NCBI RefSeq assembly: GCF_937138205.1
Contig: NZ_CAKZOT010000103.1
Location: forward strand, 1 to 64,000
From: an uncultured Rhodospira sp.
GTDB lineage: Bacteria; Pseudomonadota; Alphaproteobacteria; Rhodospirillales; Rhodospirillaceae
Reading direction: 5' to 3'
Length of the DNA: 64,000 bases
The notes below the pieces were generated by a model. It was not told the origin of the DNA, made no database searches, and saw nothing but the letters and a program-made list of their open reading frames with translations. Shown here one piece after another: positions 47,829 through 57,494 of this stretch (positions within the stretch are counted from its first letter, which is position 1; each line of letters opens with the position of its first letter). A program made the position numbers and the translations under genes.

Positions 47829-48611
47829 ATGGTGCACGCCATCCCGCCTTTCGCCCTGGTGACCGGAGCGGGCCGCCGGATCGGCCGTGCCCTGGCGCTG
47901 GAATTGGCGGACGTCGGTTTCGCGGTGGCCGTGCACTATTTCGGCTCGGCCGAGGCTGCCCACGAAACCCGTGCCTTGATCGAGGCCCAGGGCGGTCGCG
48001 CCGTCACCGTGCGCGCCGACCTGGGGACCGAGGACGACGCGGCGCCCCTGGTGCGCCGCGCGTCCGAGGCGCTCGGCGGCCCCATCGGCGTCCTGGTCAA
48101 CAATGCCTCGACGTTCGACTACGACGCCTGGGACACCGTCGACCGCGAGAGTTGGGATCGGCACATGGAACCCAACCTCCGCGCCCCGTTCGTGCTCGCC
48201 CAGGCCATGGCCCGCGCGTTGCCGGCCGAGGCTGAAGGCTTGGTGCTCAATATGATCGACCAACGGGTCTGGAACCTGACGCCGCACTTCGTCAGCTACA
48301 CGGTCAGCAAGGCCGGGCTGTGGACCCTGACGCAAACGCTGGCGCTGGCGCTGGCCCCGCGCGTACGGGTCAACGCCGTTGGCCCGGGGCCGGCGCTGCC
48401 AAGTCCGCGCCAGACACAGGCGCAGTTCGATGCCCAATGCGCGGCCCTGCCCTTGCGGCGGGGAACCTCGCCCGAGGAAATCAGGACCGCTCTCCGGTTT
48501 GTCCTTGCGGCCCGCTCCATGACCGGGCAAATGATAGCGCTCGATGGGGGTCAGCATCTGGCCTGGGCGTGGCCGGCCACGGGCGGTCTCGCCAAGGCGC
48601 CCGAGGAGTAG
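47829..48611 (+). CDS. short-chain dehydrogenase, pteridine-reductase-like
   Basis: The 260-residue SDR has VTGAGRRIGRALAL, with the Arg-Arg pair seen in pteridine/dihydromonapterin reductases, NNASTFDYD, and YTVSKAGL (catalytic Tyr, Lys). The folB gene follows 98 bp later, which supports a pterin/folate role (FolM-like). The ATG at 47829 is preferred to the TTG at 47814, which overlaps the exchanger gene. Confidence 0.82.
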   Translation: MVHAIPPFALVTGAGRRIGRALALELADVGFAVAVHYFGSAEAAHETRALIEAQGGRAVTVRADLGTEDDAAPLVRRASEALGGPIGVLVNNASTFDYDAWDTVDRESWDRHMEPNLRAPFVLAQAMARALPAEAEGLVLNMIDQRVWNLTPHFVSYTVSKAGLWTLTQTLALALAPRVRVNAVGPGPALPSPRQTQAQFDAQCAALPLRRGTSPEEIRTALRFVLAARSMTGQMIALDGGQHLAWAWPATGGLAKAPEE

Positions 48612-48709
48612 GCCCCCGGCACGCCCGACATCCAATCGGCCCCCAGCCTTGGCCCGTCTGCGGCGCGTCATGTCCGCGCCCCTGCTGTTCCTTCTGGCAA
48701 GGTGGGTTC

Positions 48710-49135
48710 ATGAGCCCTCGCTCCAAGCTATACACGACCACACCGTCAAACCCGTTGGCGGATGCCGAGGCTGGCCTGCGTCATGTGTTTGTCCGCGACC
48801 TCGTGCTGCCGGCGCGGATCGGGGTGCACACGCACGAAAAGACCGGCCCGCAACGAATACGCCTGAACCTGGACCTGGGCGTGCGGGAGGGCGCGGTCGC
48901 CCTGGAGGATCGGCTGGAGAACGTGGTGTGCTATGAGTCGGTGCTCAACCGTGTTCGCGCCATCGTCGCGACCGGCCATGTGAACCTCGTGGAGACACTC
49001 GCCGAACGGATCGCGCAGACGTGCCTGGAGGATGCCCGGGTCCGGCGCGCCGTGGTCCGGATCGAGAAGCTCGACGTCTTTTGCGACGCCGCAAGTGTCG
49101 GCGTCACAATCGAACGGCTCAATCCGTTTGGATGA
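48710..49135 (+). CDS. folB: dihydroneopterin aldolase family protein
   Basis: The 141-residue protein has the FolB pattern VFVRDLVLPARIGVHTHEK, QRIRLNLDL, VCYESVLNRVRAIV and NLVETLAERIAQ. It converts dihydroneopterin to 6-hydroxymethyl-dihydropterin in folate synthesis, or acts in a related pterin step. The ATG at 48710 follows an AAGGTGG site. Confidence 0.88.
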   Translation: MSPRSKLYTTTPSNPLADAEAGLRHVFVRDLVLPARIGVHTHEKTGPQRIRLNLDLGVREGAVALEDRLENVVCYESVLNRVRAIVATGHVNLVETLAERIAQTCLEDARVRRAVVRIEKLDVFCDAASVGVTIERLNPFG

Positions 49136-49739
49136 GGCCACGGGGGCGCCCGCTGGCCATTTGCACGCGCCGCGCTCCTTCCTCCGCACTGAAGGTTTTC
49201 CTCAAATCCTAGACGTTCGGCATAGGCCGAGTCGGATGAGCCGAATGTGCCGGGAATGCACGGGATTTCTGTCAATTCCTGCTATGCAACGAGTTGTGCA
49301 CAGGGCCATCGCCGTCACAGAACCGACGCACCCCTGTCAAGAAGCATCACCCGGACCGCCTCCAATTTGTCGATCGGATGCTAATCTACTTTAAAAACAG
49401 CGACTTACGAAAATTGCCCAAAAGTTAATCAGGGTGACGGATTCCCCGGATTTCCAGGGAGTCGGGGAGCCGGGCCACACATCACCCACAGAGTTATCCA
49501 CAGCTTTCGTGGATACATTGGCCCTTGCCAATCGGCCAAACATATCACAGCCATGCGATTCGCTGGTGTATGAAACAACTGTTACAGCCTTCCATCCTTT
49601 GGAACAGAGCCGATGGGCGTGACGCACCCGACCGTCCGATATACTGTCCCCCCTATGAACCATGATCGGACACTCCGTTTCGGCGAGGCCATAGGTCGAT
49701 GGAACGGGATCCTCCTGTGCCCAGGAGGGAGCGGCCGTG
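49136..49739. other. 604-bp intergenic region before uvrC with DnaA-box-like sites
   Basis: No gene is present. The region has an AT-rich patch (49379-49432) and four GANTC sites (starting at 49230, 49440, 49459 and 49557), the CcrM methylation motif of alphaproteobacteria. A consensus DnaA box is listed separately; near-matches are TTGTGCACA at 49294-49302, TCACCCACA at 49482-49490 and CGTGGATAC at 49508-49516. A TATACT box at 49640-49645 may be the uvrC -10. It could be a replication origin or simply a regulated promoter. Confidence 0.5.
49494..49502 (+). promoter_or_regulatory. consensus DnaA box
   Basis: TTATCCACA matches the DnaA 9-mer exactly. With the sequence to its right it also forms a 7-bp inverted repeat (TATCCAC, 7-nt spacer, GTGGATA). 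Confidence 0.6.
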
Positions 49740-51635
49740 ATGGCCGATAACCGCCCCGACCTTGATGCTCCAGAGGCGCCGTCGGCGGTCCCCGTGCCGA
49801 CCGGCGTCGGCGTGATCGCCGCCGCCGTCCGCACGCTGCCCAACACCCCCGGTGTGTATCGGATGCTCGACCGGTCCGGCGACGCATTGTACGTCGGCAA
49901 GGCGCGCAGCCTGAAGAAGCGGGTGGTCACGTATACCCACCCGGAGCGACTGCCCACCCGGCTGCAGCGCATGATTTCCGCCACGGCGCGCATGGAGGTG
50001 GTGACCACCCACACCGAGGCCGAGGCCCTGCTGCTCGAATCCAACCTGATCAAGAAGCTGAAGCCGCGCTACAACATCCTTCTGCGCGACGACAAGTCGT
50101 TCCCCTATATCCTGATCGCCGATGACCACGCCTGGCCGCGCGTGCTGAAGCATCGTGGCGCCCGCACCCGGCCCGGGCAGTACCACGGTCCCTATGCCTC
50201 CGCCGGCGCGGTCAACCGAACGCTGGTGGCTCTTCAAAAAGCGTTTCTGCTGCGCTCGTGCTCCGACAGCGTATTTGCCAACCGCACGCGTCCGTGCCTG
50301 CTGCACCAGATCAAGCGCTGCTGCGCGCCGTGCGTCGGCCGCGTCAGCGAGGACGAGTACCAGGGGTTGGTGGAGCAGGCCCGCGCCTTCCTGGAAGGCC
50401 GCAGCCAGGACATGCAGCGCGACCTGGCGACGCGCATGGAGGACGCCAGTGCGCGGCTGGCGTTCGAGGAAGCGGCCATCTACCGCGACCGCATCCGCGC
50501 CCTGACCAGCGTGCAGTCGCACCAGGACATCACCCTGCCCGGCCTGGGCGAGGCCGACGTGGTGGCCGTGCATCAGGCCGGCGGGCAGACCTGCATTCAG
50601 GTGTTCTTTTTCCGCGCCGGCAACAACCACGGCAACCGCGCCTACTACCCCAGCCACGCCCGCGAGGACGAGGCCGGCGCCGTGCTGGAGGCGTTCCTGG
50701 GACAGTTCTACAGCCGCCAGATGCCGCCGAAGGTGATCCTGCTCAGCACGGACATTCCCAACCCCGAGCTGGTGGCCGAGGCGCTGTCGATCCGCGCCGA
50801 GCACAAGGTGACACTGCACGTCCCGCAACGCGGCGCCCGGCGCAAGGTCGTGGACCACGCCCTGACCAACGCCCGCGAGGCGCTGGCCCGGCGCATGGCC
50901 GAGACGTCGGCGCAACAGACGCTGTTGGAGGGGCTGGCCGAGGTTCTGGGCCTGGAGGGGCCGCCCGAGCGCGTGGAGGTCTATGACAACTCCCACATTT
51001 CCGGCACCAACCCCATCGGCGCCATGATCGTCGCCGGGCCGGAGGGCTTCCAGAAGACGTCCTACCGCAAGTTCAACATCCGCCACGCCGAGGCCACCGC
51101 CGACGACTACGCCATGATGCGCGAGGTGATGGAGCGCCGCTTCGCCCGCGCCCTGAAGGAGGACCCCGACCGCACGCGCGGCCAGTGGCCCGACCTGGTG
51201 CTGATCGACGGCGGCCAGGGGCAGGTGAGCGCGGCGGCCGGGGTGCTGGAGGACCTGGGCATCGAGGACGTGCAGCTGGTGGGCGTGGCGAAGGGACCGG
51301 ACCGCGACGCCGGGCGGGAGCGGTTCTTTGTTCCGGGCCGGCCGTCGTTCCTGCTGCCGCCGAACCACCCGGTGCTGTATTTCGTGCAGCGCCTGCGGGA
51401 CGAGGCGCACCGCTTCGCCGTGGCCGGCCATCAGGCGCGGCGCAAGAAGGCGGCGGCGGCCAATCCTCTGGATGCCATCCCCGGCATCGGCGCGGCGCGC
51501 AAGAAGGCGCTGATGCACCACTTCGGCTCCGCCAAGGCGGTGTCACAGGCCGGGCTGGCCGACCTGGAGGCGGTGGAGGGGATTAGCGAGGGATTGGCAC
51601 GGAAGATTTATGAGAGGTTTCATGGGGAGACATGA
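49740..51635 (+). CDS. uvrC: excinuclease ABC subunit C
   Basis: The 631-residue nuclease makes both incisions in nucleotide-excision repair. It has the GIY-YIG domain ([20 protein letters not shown] near residue 38), the UVR motif ([15 protein letters not shown]), the RNase-H-like C-terminal nuclease core ([27 protein letters not shown]) and two helix-hairpin-helix motifs ([24 protein letters not shown]). The ATG at 49740 is preferred over GTG 49737. Confidence 0.96.
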   Translation: MADNRPDLDAPEAPSAVPVPTGVGVIAAAVRTLPNTPGVYRMLDRSGDALYVGKARSLKKRVVTYTHPERLPTRLQRMISATARMEVVTTHTEAEALLLESNLIKKLKPRYNILLRDDKSFPYILIADDHAWPRVLKHRGARTRPGQYHGPYASAGAVNRTLVALQKAFLLRSCSDSVFANRTRPCLLHQIKRCCAPCVGRVSEDEYQGLVEQARAFLEGRSQDMQRDLATRMEDASARLAFEEAAIYRDRIRALTSVQSHQDITLPGLGEADVVAVHQAGGQTCIQVFFFRAGNNHGNRAYYPSHAREDEAGAVLEAFLGQFYSRQMPPKVILLSTDIPNPELVAEALSIRAEHKVTLHVPQRGARRKVVDHALTNAREALARRMAETSAQQTLLEGLAEVLGLEGPPERVEVYDNSHISGTNPIGAMIVAGPEGFQKTSYRKFNIRHAEATADDYAMMREVMERRFARALKEDPDRTRGQWPDLVLIDGGQGQVSAAAGVLEDLGIEDVQLVGVAKGPDRDAGRERFFVPGRPSFLLPPNHPVLYFVQRLRDEAHRFAVAGHQARRKKAAAANPLDAIPGIGAARKKALMHHFGSAKAVSQAGLADLEAVEGISEGLARKIYERFHGET

Positions 51636-51694
51636 CGCGGCTAGAGTGCCGGTCTCAATCAATGTGACCCAGACCGCAATGCCATGCCACGCCC

Positions 51695-52666
51695 ATGACC
51701 GACACCGACACCCTTTATCACCGCCTGTTCTCCCATCCGCTCATGGTGGAACATCTTGTGCGCGACTTCGTGCCCGACGCCATGGCGGTGGGCCTGGATT
51801 TCACCCACATGGACCGGGTCTCCGCCAAGTTCCATGGCGACCGCGTCAGAACCCGCCGGGAAGGCGATATCATCTGGCGCATTCCGGCCCACGAGGGACC
51901 GGACATCTACCTGCACCTTCTGCTGGAGTTCCAGTCCACGTCCGACTGGTGGATGGCGGTTCGGGCTCAGGTCTACGAAGGCCTGCTATGGCAGCATCTC
52001 ATCAAGGAAAACGACCTGAAGGACGGAGACCGACTGCCGCCGGTGTTGCTGGTGGTGATCCACAACGGCGCCCGCGCCTGGACGGCACCCACCGACACAA
52101 CGGACCTGATCAATCTGCCCAAGGGCTCCCCGTTGTGGCCTTGGCAACCGCGACTCCGGTATCATGTTCTGGACATGGGACGGGTGCCCGAGGACACTCT
52201 CACCGGCCGGGAAACGCTGACGTCCCTTCTGGTGCGCCTGGAGCGGCCGCAGGAACCCGGGGCGCTTCGGCACGTCGTTGACGGCGTGATTGCGTGGTTC
52301 CGGGCGCATCCGGACTATACGGATTTGAAGCAGCTGTTCACGGCGTTGGTCGGACAGGCATTGCGGGGCTCGGGTTTGCCGGACCGGATCCCCGACGATC
52401 TACGGGAGGTGCGAACGATGCTGGAAACCCTCGGCGAGGAATGGACAAAGAAGTGGCGGGCTGAGGGCCGGGCTGAGGGCCGGGCTGAGGGCCGGGCTGA
52501 GGGACAAGTTCACATGCTCGCCCGGTTGATCGAACACCGCTTTGGGCCTCTGACGGATGATCAGCGGACACGCATCCTGTCGGCTGATGAGGCCACGGTG
52601 GCACTTTGGGAAAAGCGCTTGTTCGAGGCTACCTCCATCGACGATGTACTGTCCCAGCCACATTGA
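51695..52666 (+). CDS. Rpn/YhgA-like nuclease family protein with DUF4351-like tail
   Basis: The 323-residue protein belongs to the PD-(D/E)XK-type recombination-promoting nuclease (Rpn, transposase_31) family: YHRLFSHPLMVEHLVRDFVP at the start, GDIIWRI, and LLLEFQST as the E-x-Q active-site strand. A repeat block RAEG x4 (about residues 255-270) links to a DUF4351-like end (LARLIEHRFGPLTDDQ). It separates uvrC from pgsA, which are usually close together, so it is probably a mobile-like insertion into the locus. Confidence 0.87.
   Translation: MTDTDTLYHRLFSHPLMVEHLVRDFVPDAMAVGLDFTHMDRVSAKFHGDRVRTRREGDIIWRIPAHEGPDIYLHLLLEFQSTSDWWMAVRAQVYEGLLWQHLIKENDLKDGDRLPPVLLVVIHNGARAWTAPTDTTDLINLPKGSPLWPWQPRLRYHVLDMGRVPEDTLTGRETLTSLLVRLERPQEPGALRHVVDGVIAWFRAHPDYTDLKQLFTALVGQALRGSGLPDRIPDDLREVRTMLETLGEEWTKKWRAEGRAEGRAEGRAEGQVHMLARLIEHRFGPLTDDQRTRILSADEATVALWEKRLFEATSIDDVLSQPH
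52457..52504 (+). repeat. four 12-bp tandem repeats inside the Rpn-like gene
   Basis: CGGGCTGAGGGC is repeated four times (last copy ending in A), encoding Arg-Ala-Glu-Gly each time. Copy-number change would keep the frame and only alter linker length. Confidence 0.9.
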
Positions 52667-52704
52667 TGCGGAACCGAACCTCTTCGGACTCACCAGCTCC
52701 GCCC

Positions 52705-53271
52705 ATGCTCTCCTCTCTCCCCAACGCCCTCACCGTGGCCCGGATCGCTGTGGTTCCGATCATCGTCGCAACGGTCTTCATCCCCGGCCCTGAAGCCCGT
52801 TGGGTGGCCGCCGGACTGTTCGCCGTGGCGGCGGTGACGGATTACCTCGACGGCTGGCTGGCGCGGGCGCTGAAGGTGGAATCCGACGTCGGCCGCGCGC
52901 TCGACCCCATCGCCGACAAGCTGCTGGTGGCCGCCGTGTTGCTGATGCTGGCCGGGGTGGACCGCCTGAGCGACCTGGGGGTGGTCGCCGCCGTGATCAT
53001 CCTGGCACGCGAGATCCTGGTCTCCGGCCTGCGCGAGGCCCTGGCCGGGCACAGCGTCGTCATGCCCGTGACCCGGCTGGCCAAGTGGAAGACGGCGTCG
53101 CAGCTCGTGGCGCTGCCGTTGCTGCTGGTGGGAGACGCGGCCTACGTCATCGGACTCTCGCTGCAATGGCCCGGCGAACTCCTGTTATGGATCGCGGCGG
53201 GGCTGACGGCGCGCACGGGCTATGACTATCTTCTTCAGGCGCTCGCCCATCTGCGGAAGGATTCGTCGTGA
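52705..53271 (+). CDS. pgsA: CDP-diacylglycerol-glycerol-3-phosphate 3-phosphatidyltransferase
   Basis: The 188-residue membrane enzyme makes phosphatidylglycerophosphate. The CDP-alcohol motif is complete: D-YL-DG-WL-AR, then G three and D residues later (VGRALDPIADK). The ATG at 52705 gives the usual LSSLPNALTVARI start; an ATG at 52666 overlapping the previous stop (TGATG) is an alternative. It overlaps moeA by four bases. Confidence 0.94.
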   Translation: MLSSLPNALTVARIAVVPIIVATVFIPGPEARWVAAGLFAVAAVTDYLDGWLARALKVESDVGRALDPIADKLLVAAVLLMLAGVDRLSDLGVVAAVIILAREILVSGLREALAGHSVVMPVTRLAKWKTASQLVALPLLLVGDAAYVIGLSLQWPGELLLWIAAGLTARTGYDYLLQALAHLRKDSS

Positions 53272-54521
53272 CCGTCCCCACCGACCCTGTCTCCATCGAC
53301 GATCGCCTGCTGCCGCTGGACGAGGCACTGGAGCGGCTTCAGCGCGAATTGCGCCCGGTGGTCGCCCCCGAGCGCGTCCCGCTGCGCGCGGCCGCCGGGC
53401 GCATCCTGGCCGCCGATGTGGTGGCCGCCGTCGATCATCCTGGCCATGCCGTCTCGGCCATGGACGGATACGCCGTGCGGCACGCGGACCTTTCGGCCGA
53501 TGCGCCGGTGACGCTGCCCGTGTCCGGGCGCGCGGCGGCGGGCCATCCCCTGCCCCACCCACTGGAGCCGGGCTCGACCGCGCGCATCTTCACCGGCGCG
53601 GTGATGCCCGAGGGGGCGGACACCGTGATCATGCAGGAGGACGTCACCGAGGCCGGCGACGGGGGCGTCACCCTCCCCGCCGGCGCGTCCCATGGGCGCC
53701 ATGTGCGCGCCGCCGGCAGCGACTTTCACGCCGGCGCCACGGTGCTGGCCGCCGGGCGTCGCCTGCGGCCGCCGGATATCGCCCTGGCCGCCGCCGCCGG
53801 ACAGGCCCACCTGCCGGTGTTCGAGCGCTTGCGCGTCGGCGTCTTCTCCACCGGCGACGAGGTGGTCGAGCCGGGCCAGCCGTTGCCCCCCGGCGGGCTG
53901 TACGACAGCAATCGCCACGGGTTGTTGGCGCTGGTGGAGGCGATGGGCGCGGCGGTCACCGACCTGGGCAATCTGCCCGATGACCGCGCCCGGATCACAG
54001 CGGCGCTGGACCGGGCCGCCGAGGAGCACCATGTGCTCATCACCTCCGGCGGTGTGTCGGTGGGCGGCGAGGACCACGTGCGCGACGCCGTGGCGGCGCT
54101 CGGCACCCTCCACTTCTGGCGCCTGGCCATCAAGCCGGGCAAGCCGACCGCGCTGGGCAGCATCCGCGACACGACGTTCATCGGCCTGCCCGGCAACCCG
54201 GTCTCGGCCCTGGTGACGTTCCTGCTGGTCGCCCGGCCGGTGCTGCAACGCCTGGGCGGCGCGCGGGTGGTCCCGCCCCGCCGTTACCCCGTGCCGGCCG
54301 GGTTCTCGCACGAAAACACGGGCCACCGCCGCGCCTTCCTGCGGGCCTGGGTCGAGGACACGGCCGAGGGACCGCGCGTACGGCTGTTCCGCTCGCAGGA
54401 CAGCGCCATGACCACGTCGCTCGGCGCCGCCACCGGCCTGGTGGACCTGCCGGCGGACACGGACACGGTGGCCCCGGGCCAGCCGGTGGACTACCTGCCG
54501 CTCACCGAGGTGCTGTCATGA
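53268..54521 (+). CDS. moeA: molybdopterin molybdenumtransferase
   Basis: The 417-residue protein inserts molybdate into adenylated molybdopterin. Landmarks: SAMDGYAVRHADL, RIFTGAVMPEGADTVIMQED, VFSTGDEVVEPG, LITSGGVSVGGEDH and GLPGNPVSALVTF. It starts with GTG overlapping pgsA. It supplies cofactor for molybdenum enzymes such as HcrA in this window. Confidence 0.95.
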   Translation: MTVPTDPVSIDDRLLPLDEALERLQRELRPVVAPERVPLRAAAGRILAADVVAAVDHPGHAVSAMDGYAVRHADLSADAPVTLPVSGRAAAGHPLPHPLEPGSTARIFTGAVMPEGADTVIMQEDVTEAGDGGVTLPAGASHGRHVRAAGSDFHAGATVLAAGRRLRPPDIALAAAAGQAHLPVFERLRVGVFSTGDEVVEPGQPLPPGGLYDSNRHGLLALVEAMGAAVTDLGNLPDDRARITAALDRAAEEHHVLITSGGVSVGGEDHVRDAVAALGTLHFWRLAIKPGKPTALGSIRDTTFIGLPGNPVSALVTFLLVARPVLQRLGGARVVPPRRYPVPAGFSHENTGHRRAFLRAWVEDTAEGPRVRLFRSQDSAMTTSLGAATGLVDLPADTDTVAPGQPVDYLPLTEVLS

Positions 54522-54769
54522 AGGTGCTGTATTTCGCCTGGGTGCGCGACTTTGTCGGCACGGGTCAGGAGACCGTGGAGCCCCCAGCCGAGGTCGCCAC
54601 CGTCGGAGACCTCATGGGCTGGTTGGCTCAGCGCAGCCCGGGACACGCGCGGGCGTTTGCCGACCCAGCGGTCGTCCGCTGCGCGGTGGATCAGGACTTC
54701 GCCGGTGCCGAGGCCCCTATTGCCGGCGTGTCGGAAGTGGCTTTCTTCCCGCCGGTGACCGGAGGCTAG
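54518..54769 (+). CDS. moaD: molybdopterin synthase sulfur-carrier subunit
   Basis: The 83-residue ubiquitin-like protein ends in the obligatory Gly-Gly (FFPPVTGG), which becomes a thiocarboxylate. It overlaps moeA by ATGA and is followed 4 bp later by moaE, its enzyme partner. Confidence 0.94.
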   Translation: MKVLYFAWVRDFVGTGQETVEPPAEVATVGDLMGWLAQRSPGHARAFADPAVVRCAVDQDFAGAEAPIAGVSEVAFFPPVTGG

Positions 54770-54773
54770 GGCC

Positions 54774-55244
54774 GTGATCCGCGTGCAGGCCGAGGCCTTC
54801 GACGTCGGCGCCGAGATCGCCGCCTTCACGCGCGGTACGGGGCGGGTCGGCGCGGTAGCGACCTTCACCGGGCTGGTGCGTGACTATCTCGGCGACAGGC
54901 CCGAGGGCGCGCCGCCTGTGCGGGCCATGACCCTGGAGCACTACCCGGGCATGACCGAACGCCAGTTGGAGCGGATCGAGGCCGAGGCCCGAAGCCGCTG
55001 GGACCTCGCCGACGTGCTTGTCATTCACCGCGTCGGGCGGATGGAACCGGGCGAGCCCATTGTGCTGGTGTGCACGGCGTCGGCCCATCGCGCGGCGGCG
55101 CTGGACAGTTGCGCGTTCCTCATCGACTGGCTGAAGACCCAGGCCCCGTTCTGGAAACGCGAGGAAACGCCGGACGGTGACCGCTGGGTCGAGGCGCGCG
55201 CCAGTGATGATGACGCGGCCAAGCGGTGGAATCAGTGTTCGTAG
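54774..55244 (+). CDS. moaE: molybdopterin synthase catalytic subunit
   Basis: The 156-residue subunit has GAVATFTGLVRDYLGD, LEHYPGMTERQLE, VIHRVGRMEPGE and the catalytic-Lys region FWKREETPDGDRWV. It starts at GTG 54774. Its TAG stop lies within the palindromic repeat at 55241-55329. Confidence 0.95.
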   Translation: MIRVQAEAFDVGAEIAAFTRGTGRVGAVATFTGLVRDYLGDRPEGAPPVRAMTLEHYPGMTERQLERIEAEARSRWDLADVLVIHRVGRMEPGEPIVLVCTASAHRAAALDSCAFLIDWLKTQAPFWKREETPDGDRWVEARASDDDAAKRWNQCS

Positions 55245-55329
55245 GGCGGGTTCGCGCCTTTAGCGCAACCCGCCATGGGCACTTTGCTTGCGGCGGATTG
55301 GCCCGCTGCGCCGGCCGAATCCGCCCTAC
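55241..55329. repeat. palindromic repeat containing the stop codons of moaE and folD
   Basis: The 89-bp element opens GTAGGGCGGGTT and closes AATCCGCCCTAC, with internal arms AACCCGCC and GGCGGATT. Its first TAG (55242-55244) ends moaE, and its last CTA (55326-55328) is the folD TAG on the other strand. The sequence resembles widely dispersed GTAGGGCGG...CCGCCCTAC repeats. It probably also serves as a bidirectional terminator. Confidence 0.85.
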
Positions 55330-56222
55330 CCGTTCGACGACCGGTCCCGCTCCACCCCCGCCGACCGACACGCCGCCTCCACGGTGTTGTCGAGCAGGCA
55401 GGCGATGGTCATGGGGCCGACGCCGCCCGGCACCGGGGTGATGGCCCCCGCCACCTCCTTCGCCGCCTCGAAATCCACGTCGCCGACCAGCCGGCCCTTC
55501 TCCTGGCCCGAGTCCGGCGGCAGGCGATTGATGCCGACGTCAATCACGGTCGCCCCCGGCTTGATCCAGTCGCCCTTGACCATCATCGGCCGGCCGACGG
55601 CCGGCACCAGGATATCGGCGCGGCGGCATTCCTCGGCCAGATCACGGGTGCGCGAGTGGGCCATGGTCACCGTGCAGTTGGCGGCCAGCAGCAACTGCCC
55701 CATCGGCTTGCCCATCAGGTTGGAGCGGCCAATGACCAGCGCCCTGGCTCCCGTCAGGTCACCCAGCACATCCCGCAACAGCATCATGCAGCCCTTGGGC
55801 GTGCACGGCAGCAGCGCCGGCGCGCCCGAGGCCAGATTGCCCACGCTCACGGGGTGCAGCCCGTCCACGTCCTTGGCCGGGTCGATGGCCTGCACCACGC
55901 GCTGCGGGTCCAGCCCGGCGGGCAGCGGCAACTGCACCAGGATGCCATGCACGGTCTCATCGCCGTTCAGGCGGCCGATCAGGGCGTCCAACTCCGCCTG
56001 GGTCGTTTCGGCGGGCAGTCGGTAGGCGGTCGAGACCATGCCGGCCTCGCGCGCCATGCGTTCCTTGCTGCGCACATAGACCTGGCTGGCCGGATCCTCG
56101 CCCACCAGAACCACCGCCAGACCCGGTACCAGACCGCGTCCGGCCAGCGCCGCAACCTCTTCGGCGACACGGGCGCGCAACGCGGCGGAGAAGGCTTTTC
56201 CATCAATGATACGGGCGGTCAT
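55326..56222 (-). CDS. folD: methylenetetrahydrofolate dehydrogenase/cyclohydrolase
   Basis: The 298-residue bifunctional enzyme interconverts methylene- and formyl-tetrahydrofolate. Motifs: [15 protein letters not shown] (catalytic Lys), [24 protein letters not shown] and [10 protein letters not shown]. The ATG at 56222 starts the conserved MTARIIDGK. It is divergent from purU, another folate C1 enzyme. Confidence 0.96.
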   Translation of the reverse strand: MTARIIDGKAFSAALRARVAEEVAALAGRGLVPGLAVVLVGEDPASQVYVRSKERMAREAGMVSTAYRLPAETTQAELDALIGRLNGDETVHGILVQLPLPAGLDPQRVVQAIDPAKDVDGLHPVSVGNLASGAPALLPCTPKGCMMLLRDVLGDLTGARALVIGRSNLMGKPMGQLLLAANCTVTMAHSRTRDLAEECRRADILVPAVGRPMMVKGDWIKPGATVIDVGINRLPPDSGQEKGRLVGDVDFEAAKEVAGAITPVPGGVGPMTIACLLDNTVEAACRSAGVERDRSSNG

Positions 56223-56364
56223 GGCGGCTCCGGGACGGGACGGGGCGGAGGAACGGGCGGCGGGACCATACGCCGACATCCCCACAGAGGAAAGGCGTTT
56301 CCCGACCGCGAAACCCTGTTACGGTGCGTGCACTTGGCCCCTCGATATCCTCGGACCGCCCGCC

Positions 56365-57234
56365 ATGAACGCTGATCCCAATGTGCCCTACATCCTCACC
56401 ATCCAGTGCCCGGACGGCCTGGGCGTCCAGGCCGCCGTCATGGGATTCCTGGCCGGCCACCAAGCCTTCATCACCGAATCACACAGTTACGGCGATCCAC
56501 TCACCGGCCGCTTCTTCATGCGGGTGGTATTCCGCGCCGGGCATCCCAACATGCCCGACCTGGAGACCCTGCGCTCGCACTTCCAGACGGTGGCCACCAA
56601 CTTCGGCATGGACTGGGGCCTGCACGACGCCACCGAGCCGCCGCGCGTGCTGATCGCCGTGTCCCGCTTCGGCCATTGCATGAACGACCTGCTGCACCGG
56701 TGGCAGTCGGGGCAGCTCGGCATCCGCATCGCCGCCGTGGTGTCCAACCATACCGAGATGCGCGGCCTGGCCGAGTGGCACGGCATTCCCTACCACCATC
56801 TGCCGGTCACCCCGGACACCAAGCCCGAGCAGGAACGCCGCGTCCTCGACCTGGTGGAGGAGCAGGAGATCGATCTGGTGGTGCTCGCCCGCTACATGCA
56901 GGTGCTGTCGCCGGAGATGAGCGCCGCGTTGTCCGGGCGCTGCATCAACATTCATCACTCGTTCCTGCCCAGCTTCAAGGGCGCGCGACCCTACCAGCAG
57001 GCGCACGGCCGCGGCGTGAAGCTGATCGGCGCCACCGCGCATTACGTCACCGAAAACCTCGACGAAGGGCCGATTATCGAGCAGGAGGTCGTGCGCGTCG
57101 ACCACACCCATACGGGCGAGGAACTGGTGCGCATGGGCCGCGACGTCGAGACGGTCGTGCTGGCCCGGGCGGTGCGCTGGCACTGCGAGCGCCGGGTTTT
57201 CATGAATGACAACAAGACGGTGGTGTTCAAGTAG
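56365..57234 (+). CDS. purU: formyltetrahydrofolate deformylase
   Basis: The 289-residue enzyme hydrolyses 10-formyl-THF to formate and THF. An N-terminal ACT domain (ILTIQCPDGLGVQAAVMGF) precedes the formyltransferase fold with VVSNHTEM, VVLARYMQVLSPEM, and NIHHSFLPSFKGARPYQQA (catalytic His, later Asp). The start at 56365 removes a non-conserved upstream extension. It lies 143 bp from divergent folD. Confidence 0.95.
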   Translation: MNADPNVPYILTIQCPDGLGVQAAVMGFLAGHQAFITESHSYGDPLTGRFFMRVVFRAGHPNMPDLETLRSHFQTVATNFGMDWGLHDATEPPRVLIAVSRFGHCMNDLLHRWQSGQLGIRIAAVVSNHTEMRGLAEWHGIPYHHLPVTPDTKPEQERRVLDLVEEQEIDLVVLARYMQVLSPEMSAALSGRCINIHHSFLPSFKGARPYQQAHGRGVKLIGATAHYVTENLDEGPIIEQEVVRVDHTHTGEELVRMGRDVETVVLARAVRWHCERRVFMNDNKTVVFK

Positions 57235-57351
57235 AGCTTTCTTGTCCACGCCCAGGGCCACGTTGTGGCGCCCCGGAACAGGGCGCCGGTCGCACGGCGA
57301 GGCCCGAATGCCTTGCTCTTGCTCTTTGGTTTTCCTCAAAAAACCATCACC

Positions 57352-57368
57352 TGCACACAAATTGTGCA
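57352..57368. promoter_or_regulatory. NtrC-type upstream activator site
   Basis: TGCACACAAATTGTGCA matches the NtrC consensus TGCACC-N5-GGTGCA at ten of twelve defined positions, with perfect 5-bp outer arms. It is centred about 140 bp upstream of the sigma-54 candidate, a typical enhancer distance. Confidence 0.65.
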
Positions 57369-57494
57369 GAGCCCACCTTGGCCGCCCATAAAATTGTCAT
57401 GGGCTGTCGCGCGCGGCCCGCCCAAACGGCCGCTCCGGCCTGCGCCACGCGCCTAACCCCCTGAATAAAAGCCATTTTCTATCCTCTCGGCCAC

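Noticed and set aside
49653-51521. 622-codon minus-strand open frame opposite uvrC
   Set aside because: Antisense of a complete UvrC; no domain content.
52457-52504. Possible CRISPR-like array
   Set aside because: Units are contiguous 12-mers with no spacers and are in frame inside a gene.
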